Below, one piece after another: positions 1-6,925 of a stretch of DNA of 17,776 bases. How positions within the stretch are numbered: the stretch's first letter is position 1; every line of letters begins with the position of its first letter. This DNA comes from JALYUA01 sp040004225 (lineage in GTDB: Bacteria; Acidobacteriota; Thermoanaerobaculia; UBA5066; Gp7-AA6), in assembly GCA_040004225.1 (NCBI GenBank), contig JBDUBI010000104.1:1-17776 (forward strand), given 5' to 3'. The notes under the pieces are model-generated. The model made no database searches. It was not told the origin of the DNA and worked only from the letters and a program-made list of their open reading frames with translations. The position numbers and the translations under genes are program-made.

Positions 1-410
1 TCGCGCCGACGGCCGTCCCGCCGGTCTGCCGGATCATGAACTTCGGGAAGTTCATCTATCAGCAGAAGAAGAAGCAGCAGGACTCGAAGAAGAAACAGAA
101 GACGACGCAGGTCAAGGAAGTGAAATTCAGGCCGAACATCGATGACCACGACTACGACTTCAAGATCAAGAACATCCTGAAGTTCCTGGCCCACGGGGAC
201 AAGGTCAAGGCCACGGTCCAGTTTCGAGGCCGCGAAATGGCGCGCCGCGAGAATGGGCAGAAGGTGCTCGACCGGCTGTTGGTCGACCTCGCTGGTCGGG
301 CGGCCGCCGAATCGCGGTCGGAGATGCTCGGAAATCGTCTCTACCAGATCCTCGCGCCCGTCAAGGCGCACGAGAAGCCGGAGAAGCCCGCGCCGGAGGC
401 GGCGGGCTGA
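1..410 (+). CDS. infC: Translation initiation factor IF-3, 3' part (5' end outside window)
   Basis: IF-3 binds the 30S subunit, keeps it apart from 50S and checks the start codon/initiator tRNA. The reading frame (codons from base 3) is open from the window edge, and its first visible residues, APTAVPPVCRIMNFGKF, match the conserved IF-3 linker region (family form PPVCRIMDYGKF). So the gene begins upstream and the ATG at 36 is internal. A Lys/Gln-rich stretch follows, then the C-terminal domain with VKEVKFRPNIDDHDYDFKIK and VQFRGREMARRE, both IF-3 signatures. The tail is short and Pro/Glu/Lys-rich. It is followed by rpmI and rplT, the classical infC operon order. IF-3 genes often use AUU starts, but the start cannot be seen here. 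Confidence 0.97.
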   Translation, partial: APTAVPPVCRIMNFGKFIYQQKKKQQDSKKKQKTTQVKEVKFRPNIDDHDYDFKIKNILKFLAHGDKVKATVQFRGREMARRENGQKVLDRLLVDLAGRAAAESRSEMLGNRLYQILAPVKAHEKPEKPAPEAAG

Positions 411-432
411 GCGACCAACGGGAGAGAAACGG

Positions 433-448
433 CCGCGGGACTCCGCGG
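433..448 (+). other. GC hairpin in the infC-rpmI gap
   Basis: CCGCGG at 433-438 and CCGCGG at 443-448 flank a GACT loop, giving a 6-bp stem 23 bases after the infC stop. There is no T-tract after it, so it is not a standard intrinsic terminator. It could be an attenuator or an mRNA 3'-end stabiliser; the role is unknown. Confidence 0.4.
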
Positions 449-478
449 TCCGCTAGATTGGAAAACGAAACCAGCGGG

Positions 479-527
479 CGGGAAGATCAGAAACGGGAGC
501 CTTCATCGTTTCCGTTTCCGATTCCCG
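479..527 (+). repeat. Inverted G/A- versus T/C-rich repeat, infC-rpmI gap
   Basis: CGGGAA (479-484) and GAAACG (490-495) are matched in inverted order by CGTTTC (507-512) and TTCCCG (522-527), with an 11-base loop at 496-506. The words belong to the same family as the arrays at 745-849 and 6926-7003. Together they look like a dispersed intergenic element confined to gaps in this block. The right arm ends 17 bases before the rpmI start, so the fold could affect rpmI translation. No function is established. Confidence 0.6.
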
Positions 528-544
528 GCGAACGGAGTGAGCAA

Positions 545-742
545 ATGCCGAAGTTGAAAACGCATCGTGGCGCTGCCAAGCGGTTTCGAAAAACTGCGTC
601 CGGCGCCTTCAAGCGATCCAAAGCGATGAAGAGCCACATCCTGACCAAGAAGGCGGCCGGCCGCAAGCGGGGGCTCGCCCAGGCGACCCTCGTCTCCAAA
701 TCGGACCACAAGCGGGTCGCGGAGATGCTGCCGAACGCCTGA
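545..742 (+). CDS. rpmI: 50S ribosomal protein L35 (bL35)
   Basis: Small basic 23S rRNA-binding protein of the large subunit. The 65-residue product starts MPKLKTHRGAAKRFRKT and contains KRSKAMKSHILTKK and the Lys/Arg-rich KAAGRKRGL segment, the standard L35 pattern at normal length. The frame is open further upstream, but the ATG at 545 fits the family N-terminus exactly and is preceded by a GGAG at 533-536. It lies between infC and rplT as in most bacteria. The gaps on both sides are filled by the inverted heptamer-type repeats. No L20-type autoregulatory leader could be recognised. Confidence 0.97.
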   Translation: MPKLKTHRGAAKRFRKTASGAFKRSKAMKSHILTKKAAGRKRGLAQATLVSKSDHKRVAEMLPNA

Positions 743-744
743 GA

Positions 745-849
745 CGGGAAACGGAAAACGAAAAACGGTAAACGAAGCCGGGCGATGGTCGCGAGAAAGC
801 GTGGAGCCGACATTTCTGTCGTTTCCCGATTCCCGTTTCCCGATTCCCG
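745..849 (+). repeat. Inverted G/A- versus T/C-rich repeat, rpmI-rplT gap
   Basis: CGGGAAACG (745-753) is perfectly complementary to CGTTTCCCG, which occurs twice, at 820-828 and 834-842. The left arm continues as degenerate copies (GGAAAACG, AAAAACGG, TAAACG) to about 774. The right arm continues with ATTCCCGG to 849. The central 775-819 spacer has no clear repeat. In mRNA this would form a hairpin between rpmI and rplT, with two registers for the right arm. It has the same architecture as the elements at 479-527 and 6926-7003. Confidence 0.65.
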
Positions 850-867
850 GCCCCCAGGAGTAACGAT

Positions 868-1230
868 ATGCCGCGCGTCAAACGTGGGAACAAACGAAAG
901 AACCGCCGGGCCAAGACCCTGGCGCTCGCGAAGGGTTATTACGGAACGAAGTCGAAGTCGTACCGGATGGCGAAGCTTCAGGTCGAGAAGTCGCTGCTGT
1001 ACGCCTATCGCGACCGGAAGGCGAAGAAGAGGGATTTCCGCGGGCTCTGGATCGTTCGCATCAACGCGGCCGCGCGCGAGAACGAGATCTCGTACAGCCG
1101 CCTGATGGACGGTCTGAAGAAAGCGGGGAACGACATCAATCGCAAGATGCTCGCTGATCTCGCCATGACGGACCCCGGCGCATTCACCCAGCTCGTGGGA
1201 GTTGCCAAGGCGGCTCTGGCGACGGCGTGA
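868..1230 (+). CDS. rplT: 50S ribosomal protein L20 (bL20)
   Basis: L20 is a primary 23S rRNA-binding assembly protein. The 120-residue product starts MPRVKRGNKRKNRRAKTLALAKGYYGTKSKSYR and contains AYRDRKAKKRDFRGLWIVRINAA and YSRLMDGLKKAGNDINRKMLADLA, which match the family along its whole length (usual 115-120 aa). The ATG at 868 has an AGGAG at 856-860. It is the last gene of the infC-rpmI-rplT set, and pheS follows after a 40-base gap, the common bacterial order. In some bacteria L20 represses this operon by binding mRNA, but no such site could be identified here. Confidence 0.98.
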   Translation: MPRVKRGNKRKNRRAKTLALAKGYYGTKSKSYRMAKLQVEKSLLYAYRDRKAKKRDFRGLWIVRINAAARENEISYSRLMDGLKKAGNDINRKMLADLAMTDPGAFTQLVGVAKAALATA

Positions 1231-1270
1231 GCCCGGCCGCGGCGGGCGTGCGGGGGCGCAGGGTGGACCG

Positions 1271-2395
1271 ATGAGAGACGAGGAGACCGGGACGGCGCCG
1301 GGACCCGCGTCCGACTCAGGTCCATCTGCCAGCGACGACCCGATCGCCCGCGTTCTAGAGGCGTTTCAGGAAGCGTCCGCGGGCAAGGTCTCTTCCCGGG
1401 GTGAGTTCGAAAGGCTGAAGGGGCGTTTCCTGGGCCGGGAAAAAGGGCTCCTGCCGGCCCTCTTCTCGCGCTTAAAAGAAGTTCCCCCCGGGGAACGGGC
1501 GCGGTTTGGCGCGCGGGCAAACGCCGCGAAGCGCGAGATCGAGGAGACGATCGGCCGCCTGTCGGAACAGGTGTCCCGCGGCGAAGCCGAGGCGCGGGAG
1601 CGCGCGGCCGTGGTCGACGTCACGCTGCCCGGGCGGCGTCCCCGCGCGGGCGCCCTGCATCCCCTGACGATCGTGCGGCGGCGGGTGGAGGAGATCTTCC
1701 TGAGGATGGGGTATTCGATCGCGGACGGTCCCGAGATCGAAAACGACTTTCACAACTTCGAGGCCTTGAACTTCCCCCCCGAACATCCGGCGCGCGATAC
1801 GCAGGACACGTTTTTCCTGGAGATGCCGGCCCGTTCGCCCCTTCTGCTCCGCACCCACACGTCTCCCGTTCAGGTCCGAGAGATGCGGCAGCGCGGCGCG
1901 CCGCTGCGCATGATCATGCCCGGCCGCGTCTACCGGAAAGACGAGGTGGACGCGACCCACTCGCCCGTGTTCCACCAGGTGGAGGCGCTCGTCATCGACC
2001 GCGGCATCTCGCTCGCCGACCTGAAGGGCACCGTCGAGACTTTCCTGTCCGAGCTCTTCGGGCCGGGAACGAAGGCGCGCTTCATTCCGACGTTCTTTCC
2101 GTTCGTCGAGCCCGGCGCGGACGTCCACATGACCTGCATCTTCTGCCGCGGGGCGGGCTGCCGGAAGTGCAAAGGTTCCGGCTGGATCGAGATCATGGGG
2201 GCCGGCTGCGTCCACCCGAGCGTGCTCGTCCGAGCCGGCATCGATCCTGAGACCTACACGGGATTCGCCTTCGGGGGCGGAATTGACCGCATCGCGCTGC
2301 TCCTCTACGGTTTCCCCGACCTGCGTCTCCTCTTCGAGGGCGACGAGCGGTTCCTCGGACAGTACGCCGGACGGATTCTCGGAGACCCCGCGTGA
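1271..2395 (+). CDS. pheS: Phenylalanine--tRNA ligase alpha subunit
   Basis: Catalytic subunit of the alpha2-beta2 enzyme that activates phenylalanine and charges tRNA-Phe in the cytoplasm. At 374 residues it is slightly longer than usual (about 330-350) because of an acidic, Pro/Ser-rich N-terminus of some 30 residues. A helical N-terminal arm follows, then the class II core: FFLEMPARSPLLLRTHTSPVQVR, PGRVYRKDEVDATHSPVFHQVEAL (motif 2 region), and motif 3 FGGGIDRIALL at about 334-344. A CxxC...CxxC set (C289, C292, C297, C300) precedes WIEIMGAG, as in many bacterial PheS. The ATG at 1271 is chosen over the open frame from 1202, which would run into rplT; AGGGTGG lies just upstream. The stop overlaps pheT by 4 bases (GTGA), indicating coupled translation. 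Confidence 0.97.
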   Translation: MRDEETGTAPGPASDSGPSASDDPIARVLEAFQEASAGKVSSRGEFERLKGRFLGREKGLLPALFSRLKEVPPGERARFGARANAAKREIEETIGRLSEQVSRGEAEARERAAVVDVTLPGRRPRAGALHPLTIVRRRVEEIFLRMGYSIADGPEIENDFHNFEALNFPPEHPARDTQDTFFLEMPARSPLLLRTHTSPVQVREMRQRGAPLRMIMPGRVYRKDEVDATHSPVFHQVEALVIDRGISLADLKGTVETFLSELFGPGTKARFIPTFFPFVEPGADVHMTCIFCRGAGCRKCKGSGWIEIMGAGCVHPSVLVRAGIDPETYTGFAFGGGIDRIALLLYGFPDLRLLFEGDERFLGQYAGRILGDPA

Positions 2396-4479
2396 AGTTC
2401 GCGCTCGAGTGGATTGACGAGTTCCTGTCGGCGCCCCAGCCGCCCGATCGCGCCCGCGCGCTGCTCGATCAGGCCGGGCTGCCCGTCGAGTCGGTCGAGG
2501 AGACCGAAAACGGCCCTGTCTTCGACGTCGAAATCACCCCCAACCGCCCCGACGCGATGAGTCACCTGGGGCTCGCCCGCGAGCTCGCCGCCCTGTCGAA
2601 CACCCCGCTCGCCGCGCCCGGTCCCGAATGGGCGCCGCCCGCTTCCTCCGGCGACGCGGTCGAGTCTCTGGCGTCCGTCGTGATCTCGGTGCCGCGACTG
2701 TGCCGCCGGTTCGGCGCGCTCCTGCTGCGCGGGGTGAGCCATGCTTCCGCGCCGGAGCGCGTCGCGGCGCGCCTGACGGCGATCGGCAGTCACCCGATCA
2801 GCGCCGCGGTCGATGCCACGAACTACGCTCTCTGGGCCGCGGGGCAACCGCTCCATGCGTTTGACTTCGAGAAGATCCGCGGATCGATCCTGGTCGTTCG
2901 CAAGGCCCGCCGGGGCGAGACGCTGGTGACCCTGGACGGCTTCGAGCGCCGCCTCGACGCGTCCGACGTGGTCGTGGCGGATGCGGAGCGCCCGGTCTCG
3001 CTCGCCGGCATCATGGGCGGGCTCGACACGGCCGTCACGAAAGACACCCGACACGTTCTTCTGGAGGCGGCGTGGTGGGACCCGGTCGCCATCCGGCGGA
3101 CCGCCCGCCGCCTCGGGATGCACACGGACGCCTCGCACCGGTTCGAGCGCGGCGCCGACATCGCGGCGATCCCTGCGGCGTTGAACCTCGCGGCGAGTTT
3201 GATCCTCGAGTCCTCCGGCGGGTCTCTCGCGCCCGGACTCTTAGACGTCCGGGGCGCGCCGTTCAAGACCCGGCGAGCGGCCCTGCGGCTTTCGCGGCTG
3301 CGCCTCGTCGCGGGGGATGCGACGCTGACGCTCGAGTCCGCCGCGGAGATTCTCGCCCGGCTCGGATTCACGCCGGAGGTTCGGGGGCGCAGGATCTTCG
3401 TCCGGATTCCCCTGTGGCGCCACGACGTGCGGATCGAGGATGACCTCGTGGAAGAGGTCCTGAGAGTCCACGGCTACGACCGCCTCCCGTCGCGCATCCC
3501 TCCGGCGGCCGCGCCCGGCCGGCACCTCGAGCCCCGGCGGATCGTCGAGGACAGCCTCTCGGATGGCGCCGTCGCTTCCGGCCTCTTCGAGACGGTCGGC
3601 TATCCCTTCGTCAACCGGGAGGCGAGCGAGCTCCCCTTCGCGCTCTGGCTCGAAGCCTCCGGGATGGGGCGCCCCATCTCCGTGGCCAATCCTCTGGACG
3701 AAACCCGGAGAGATCTCCGCGCCACCCTTCTGCCGGGGCTCCTGGACGCGCTCTCCGCCAATGCGCGGCACGGCCGCCCCGATGCCGGGCTCTTCGAAGT
3801 GGGCCGCGCGTTCGGGAGAGCCGACGGGGACCCTGAAAATCCGCCGTCGCTCGAGTCGCGACGGTTCGCCTTTGCGCTCGGGGGGTCCCTTCGCTCTCAC
3901 TGGAGCGCTCCGGCCGAGACCCGGTCCGTCGACTTCTTCGACGCGAAAGGGATCGTCGAAAGAGTTGTCGAGCCCTGGATCGCGGCGGAGGACCTCTGCT
4001 GGAAGGCGGCCGAAATGGCCGGGTTTGCGCGTGGCGCCGCGGCCTGGGTCGAAACCTCGGTCGGCGTTCTCGGTGTCGTGGGCCTCCTCTCCCGCGCGGA
4101 ACGCGAACGGCGCTCCCTGCCGGAGAACGTCTTTGCGGGCGAGCTTCTAGTCGAGAGAATCCCGAGCCGTCCGCGGACCGGCAGATTTTCGCCCTACTCG
4201 ACCTTTCCGCCCGTCGAGGTGGACCTCTCTTTTTCGCAGCCTCGCGCTCTCCCCTGGGACGAGATCGCGGCCTTCGTCCGCGACAGGGCTCTGGCCGATC
4301 TCGAGTCCTTCCGGGTCGCCGACCGATACGAGGGGGCGAGCGTGCCGGGCGACCGCACCAAGACCACCCTGAGGCTGACGTTCCGTTCGGCCCACAAAAC
4401 GCTGACGTCTCATGAAGTGAACGGAGAGAGGGACCGCCTGGCGGCGGCCCTCCAGGAACGGTTTGGAGTCACCTTTTAG
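2392..4479 (+). CDS. pheT: Phenylalanine--tRNA ligase beta subunit, short form without the EMAP domain
   Basis: Partner of PheS, responsible for subunit assembly, editing of Tyr-tRNA-Phe and tRNA contacts. It starts with GTG at 2392, overlapping the pheS stop. Visible order: N-terminal B1 piece (MKFALEWIDEFL...LLDQAGLPVESVEE), then directly VEITPNRPDAMSHLGLARELAAL. Next come the B3/B4 editing domain (SAAVDATNYAL, GQPLHAFDFEKI, LAGIMGG, TDASHRFERGADI), the B5 domain (about 300-370), the class II-like core, and the C-terminal anticodon-binding FDX-ACB domain (VEVDLSF...TKTTLRLTFRS...LTSHEVNGERDRL). At 695 residues it is about 100 shorter than the usual 790-800, and the missing part is the EMAP/OB-fold tRNA-binding domain normally found between B1 and the TPNR motif. 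The frame is intact, so this is an architecture variant and not damage. Confidence 0.96.
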   Translation: MKFALEWIDEFLSAPQPPDRARALLDQAGLPVESVEETENGPVFDVEITPNRPDAMSHLGLARELAALSNTPLAAPGPEWAPPASSGDAVESLASVVISVPRLCRRFGALLLRGVSHASAPERVAARLTAIGSHPISAAVDATNYALWAAGQPLHAFDFEKIRGSILVVRKARRGETLVTLDGFERRLDASDVVVADAERPVSLAGIMGGLDTAVTKDTRHVLLEAAWWDPVAIRRTARRLGMHTDASHRFERGADIAAIPAALNLAASLILESSGGSLAPGLLDVRGAPFKTRRAALRLSRLRLVAGDATLTLESAAEILARLGFTPEVRGRRIFVRIPLWRHDVRIEDDLVEEVLRVHGYDRLPSRIPPAAAPGRHLEPRRIVEDSLSDGAVASGLFETVGYPFVNREASELPFALWLEASGMGRPISVANPLDETRRDLRATLLPGLLDALSANARHGRPDAGLFEVGRAFGRADGDPENPPSLESRRFAFALGGSLRSHWSAPAETRSVDFFDAKGIVERVVEPWIAAEDLCWKAAEMAGFARGAAAWVETSVGVLGVVGLLSRAERERRSLPENVFAGELLVERIPSRPRTGRFSPYSTFPPVEVDLSFSQPRALPWDEIAAFVRDRALADLESFRVADRYEGASVPGDRTKTTLRLTFRSAHKTLTSHEVNGERDRLAAALQERFGVTF

Positions 4480-4498
4480 ACCGCGGGAGGCGGAGCTC

Positions 4499-4744
4499 AT
4501 GGACAACGCGAACACCAAAATCTTCGACGCCCTGGACCGCAAGATCGAAAAGCTGCTGGGTCGGCTCCATACCCTCTCCGGAGACAACGAACGGCTGCGC
4601 ACCGAGCTCGCCGCGGCCCGAAAGGCCGAGAAAGACGCCGGCGATTCCCGAAGCGCGGTGGAGCGCCTCGAGAAAGACCAGCAGACCGTCCGGGAGAGGC
4701 TGGAAAAGCTGATCCATTCACTCGAAGCGGCGGAAGAAAAATGA
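4499..4744 (+). CDS. zapB: Small coiled-coil protein, ZapB-like cell-division factor
   Basis: An 81-residue protein, almost entirely predicted coiled coil: heptad-like Leu/Ile spacing runs through KIFDALDRKIEKLLGRLHTL, NERLRTELAAARKAEKD and VERLEKDQQTVRERLEKLIHSLEAAEE. ZapB-type proteins are small cytoplasmic coiled coils that join ZapA to stabilise the FtsZ ring. The sequence alone would fit many coiled coils; the assignment rests on size and on its position directly before zapA. The ATG at 4499 has GGGAGG at 4485-4490 with ideal spacing, and 19 bases separate it from pheT. An upstream in-frame ATG at 4463 lies inside pheT and has no such site. Confidence 0.7.
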   Translation: MDNANTKIFDALDRKIEKLLGRLHTLSGDNERLRTELAAARKAEKDAGDSRSAVERLEKDQQTVRERLEKLIHSLEAAEEK

Positions 4745-4800
4745 AGCGCGTCCCCGACTCTCCGCAAGGGTTGGACGTCCGAACGGCCGGCGCTAACTGA

Positions 4801-4830
4801 TTGACTCCGCTGGAGGACAGGGAATAGACT
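4801..4830 (+). promoter_or_regulatory. Sigma70-type promoter for zapA
   Basis: TTGACT at 4801-4806 (5/6 match to TTGACA) and TAGACT at 4825-4830 (4/6 match to TATAAT) are separated by 18 bases. Transcription would start near 4837, just before the AAGGAG at 4842-4847 that serves zapA. This is the best -35/-10 pair seen in the first half of the window. It suggests zapA, and any RNA gene after it, can be expressed apart from pheST. Confidence 0.55.
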
Positions 4831-4857
4831 GCCGCCCACGAAAGGAGTCTGCCTCCG

Positions 4858-5151
4858 TTGAACAGAAGGGGCAGCGTCACCCAGGTAGAGATTTTCGGCC
4901 AGACGTACAACGTCCGGGCCGAGGGCGACAGCACGTACATTCACGACCTGGCCCGATTCGTCGATTCCAGAATGAAAGAAGTCGCGGAGAAGACGGCAAC
5001 AGTCGACACGACAAAAATTGCCATCCTCGCCGCCCTGAACATCTCGGATGACTTGCATCAGCGGGAGAGAACGCGGAAGGACGCCCCGACCGACGCGGTC
5101 GCGCGGGCGGAGCGTCTCATAGAGAAACTGGACGCCGCTCTGGGCAGCTGA
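4858..5151 (+). CDS. zapA: Cell division protein ZapA
   Basis: ZapA is a cytoplasmic protein that bundles FtsZ protofilaments and recruits ZapB. The 97-residue product shows the family pattern: VEIFGQTYNVRAEGDSTYIHDLARFVDSRMKEVAEKT, then KIAILAALNISDDLHQRE, ending in a coiled-coil helix. The TTG at 4858 is chosen because it has AAGGAG at 4842-4847, and translation from it gives the normal ZapA N-terminus (NRRGSVTQVEIFG). No ATG is available before the conserved part. It has its own promoter at 4801-4830. A structured non-coding region lies between it and rny. Confidence 0.92.
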   Translation: MNRRGSVTQVEIFGQTYNVRAEGDSTYIHDLARFVDSRMKEVAEKTATVDTTKIAILAALNISDDLHQRERTRKDAPTDAVARAERLIEKLDAALGS

Positions 5152-5160
5152 AGACGAGGC

Positions 5161-5317
5161 GTCGGCGCCCCGGATCGCCCGGGGACACCAAACGGATGAG
5201 CGGTCGCATCGGTAGTGGAAAACCCGAAATCAGAGTTCTGGCGGGAAAAGACTTCCGGACGCTTAGAGTTGTTTGGCGTCGCGCGTTTGACGTTTTAGCG
5301 GTTAGCGAATAGCCGGC
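5161..5317 (+). ncRNA. ssrS: Candidate 6S-like structured RNA between zapA and rny
   Basis: Seven helices nest without crossing: 5161-5166/5312-5317, 5173-5178/5298-5303, 5184-5193/5271-5280 (9 of 10 pairs), 5199-5205/5258-5263 (one bulge), 5217-5220/5253-5256, 5223-5226/5242-5245, and 5231-5233/5238-5240. This gives one irregular rod of about 157 bases with an asymmetric bubble (5179-5183 facing 5281-5297), the general shape of 6S RNA, which binds the sigma70 holoenzyme by mimicking an open promoter. In several bacterial groups ssrS lies next to zapA. No primary-sequence motif of 6S was recognised, and a local hairpin (CCCCGG/CCGGGG at 5168-5184) competes with the rod. The fold was made by hand; identity is inferred from shape and position. 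Confidence 0.4.
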
Positions 5318-5351
5318 TCGACTTCGGCGCCCCGCGGGAGAAGGGGAGCCG
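5314..5351 (+). promoter_or_regulatory. Hairpin covering the rny ribosome-binding site
   Basis: CGGCTC (5314-5319) pairs with GAGCCG (5346-5351). The 3' arm contains the end of the AAGGGGAG Shine-Dalgarno (5341-5348), so the fold would hide the rny start site. The same 5' arm is also needed for the outer helix of the rod at 5161-5317, so the two structures are mutually exclusive. This is inference from complementarity. Confidence 0.35.
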
Positions 5352-5354
5352 ACA

Positions 5355-6923
5355 ATGGGATCAACTTACGCGATCGCGATCGCGATCGGTCTCGTCCTCG
5401 GGGGCGTGATCGGCGCGGTGGCGTACGCCAGCCTGAAGAAGAGGTTCGCCGTCAGCCACGCGGCGGCGAAGCTCGACGCCGATCGCGTTCTCGCAGACGC
5501 GAGTAAGACCGCCGAAGCGAAGCTCCGCGAGGCCTCGATCGAGGCCAAGGAGAACGTGCTCGCCGCCCGGGCGGAGTTCGACAAGACCGTCGCCGCGCGC
5601 CGCGTCGAGATCCAAGGGCTCGAGAAGCGGGTCCTCCAGAAGGAGGAGAACCTCGATCGGAAGCTCACGGCGCAGGAGCGCCGGGAGGAGGAGTTCAACC
5701 GCAAGGAGCGGGTGGTCGCGGAAAGCCAGCGCAAGGTGGACGAGGCGAAGGCCGACGCCGACCGCCTGGTGGACGAACAGAAGAAACGGCTGGAGCAGAT
5801 CTCGGGATTGACCTCCGTGGACGCCCGCAACCAGCTCGTCCGATCGATCGAAAACGAAGCCAGGGTCGAGGCGGCGGGCCTGATGCGCCGGATCGAAGAA
5901 GAGGCCATCGAACAGTCGACGCAGAAGGCGCGCCACATCATCGGGATGGCCATCCAGCGCCTGGCCTCGGACACCGTCGTCGAGGCCACGGTCTCTGTCG
6001 TCGAGCTGCCGTCGGACGACCTGAAGGGCCGGATCATCGGGCGGGAAGGAAGGAACATCCGCGCGCTCGAGGCGGCCACGGGCGTCGACCTCATCATCGA
6101 CGACACCCCCGAGGCGATCGTCATCAGCGCCTTCGAGCCCCTGCGAAGGGAAGTGGCCCGGCTCGCCCTCGAAAAACTCATCGTGGACGGGCGGATCCAC
6201 CCGGCCCGGATCGAGGAGATCGTCGAGAAGGTCCGCTCCGAGCTCTGGGAGAAGATCCGGCAGGAGGGCGAGGCGACGGCTCTCGAATTCGGAATCCCCG
6301 ACCTCCATCCTGAGCTCATCAAATTGCTCGGGCGGCTGAAGTACCGGACGTCCTACGGGCAGAACGTGCTGCAGCACTCCAAGGAAGTCGCGTGGCTCGC
6401 CACCAACATGACGGCGGAGCTCGGCGGCGACGTCGAGGTTGCCAAGCGCGCCGGACTGCTGCACGACATCGGCAAGGCGATCGACCGGGAGATGGACGGC
6501 ACGCACCTCGAGCTCGGCCGCGAAGTGTTGAAGAAGTTCGGGGAGAGCAACGCCGTCATTCACGGGATGGAGTGCCATCACGGGGACTACGAACCAAGGT
6601 CCCTCGAGGCGGTCCTCGTCAACGGCGCGGATGCGCTGTCTGCCGCCCGCCCCGGGGCGAGGCGCGAAATCCTCGAGACCTATGTCAAGCGCCTCGAGAA
6701 GCTCGAGCACATCGCCGACGGGTTCAAGGGCGTTCAGAAGGCCTTCGCCGTCCAGGCTGGCCGGGAGCTTCGAATCATCGTCGAGGCAACGCGGGTCACC
6801 GACGACGAGGCGCTCTGGCTCTCCCGCGACGTGGCCAAGAAGATCGAAGCCGAGCTGCAGTACCCGGGCCAGATCAAGGTGACGGTGATCCGGGAGACGC
6901 GGTCGGTGGAGTACGCGAGGTGA
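5355..6923 (+). CDS. rny: Ribonuclease Y
   Basis: Membrane-anchored endoribonuclease that starts bulk mRNA decay in bacteria lacking or supplementing RNase E. The 522-residue product has the full family architecture: an N-terminal membrane anchor (TYAIAIAIGLVLGGVIGAVA), a long charged coiled coil to about residue 190, a KH RNA-binding domain (GRIIGREGRNIR at 225-236), and an HD phosphohydrolase domain with H341 and the H370-D371 pair in LLHDIGKAID, followed by HHGDYEP. The conserved C-terminus ends in PGQIKVTVIRETRSVEYAR. Length is normal (about 520). The ATG at 5355 has AAGGGGAG at 5341-5348. ymdB follows, a conserved pairing. The gap between them holds a repeat able to form strong structures. 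Confidence 0.98.
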   Translation: MGSTYAIAIAIGLVLGGVIGAVAYASLKKRFAVSHAAAKLDADRVLADASKTAEAKLREASIEAKENVLAARAEFDKTVAARRVEIQGLEKRVLQKEENLDRKLTAQERREEEFNRKERVVAESQRKVDEAKADADRLVDEQKKRLEQISGLTSVDARNQLVRSIENEARVEAAGLMRRIEEEAIEQSTQKARHIIGMAIQRLASDTVVEATVSVVELPSDDLKGRIIGREGRNIRALEAATGVDLIIDDTPEAIVISAFEPLRREVARLALEKLIVDGRIHPARIEEIVEKVRSELWEKIRQEGEATALEFGIPDLHPELIKLLGRLKYRTSYGQNVLQHSKEVAWLATNMTAELGGDVEVAKRAGLLHDIGKAIDREMDGTHLELGREVLKKFGESNAVIHGMECHHGDYEPRSLEAVLVNGADALSAARPGARREILETYVKRLEKLEHIADGFKGVQKAFAVQAGRELRIIVEATRVTDDEALWLSRDVAKKIEAELQYPGQIKVTVIRETRSVEYAR

Positions 6924-6925
6924 CC

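Noticed and set aside
1231..1270. T-box or attenuator leader before pheS
   Set aside because: The rplT-pheS gap is only 40 bases and shows no T-box sequence or terminator.
5168..5184. Intrinsic terminator after zapA (CCCCGG/CCGGGG hairpin)
   Set aside because: No T-tract follows; the bases fit as part of, or a competitor to, the larger fold.
5361..6710. 449-codon open frame on the minus strand opposite rny
   Set aside because: It is antisense to a complete RNase Y gene with clear motifs; the translation is low-complexity and typical of high-GC shadow frames.
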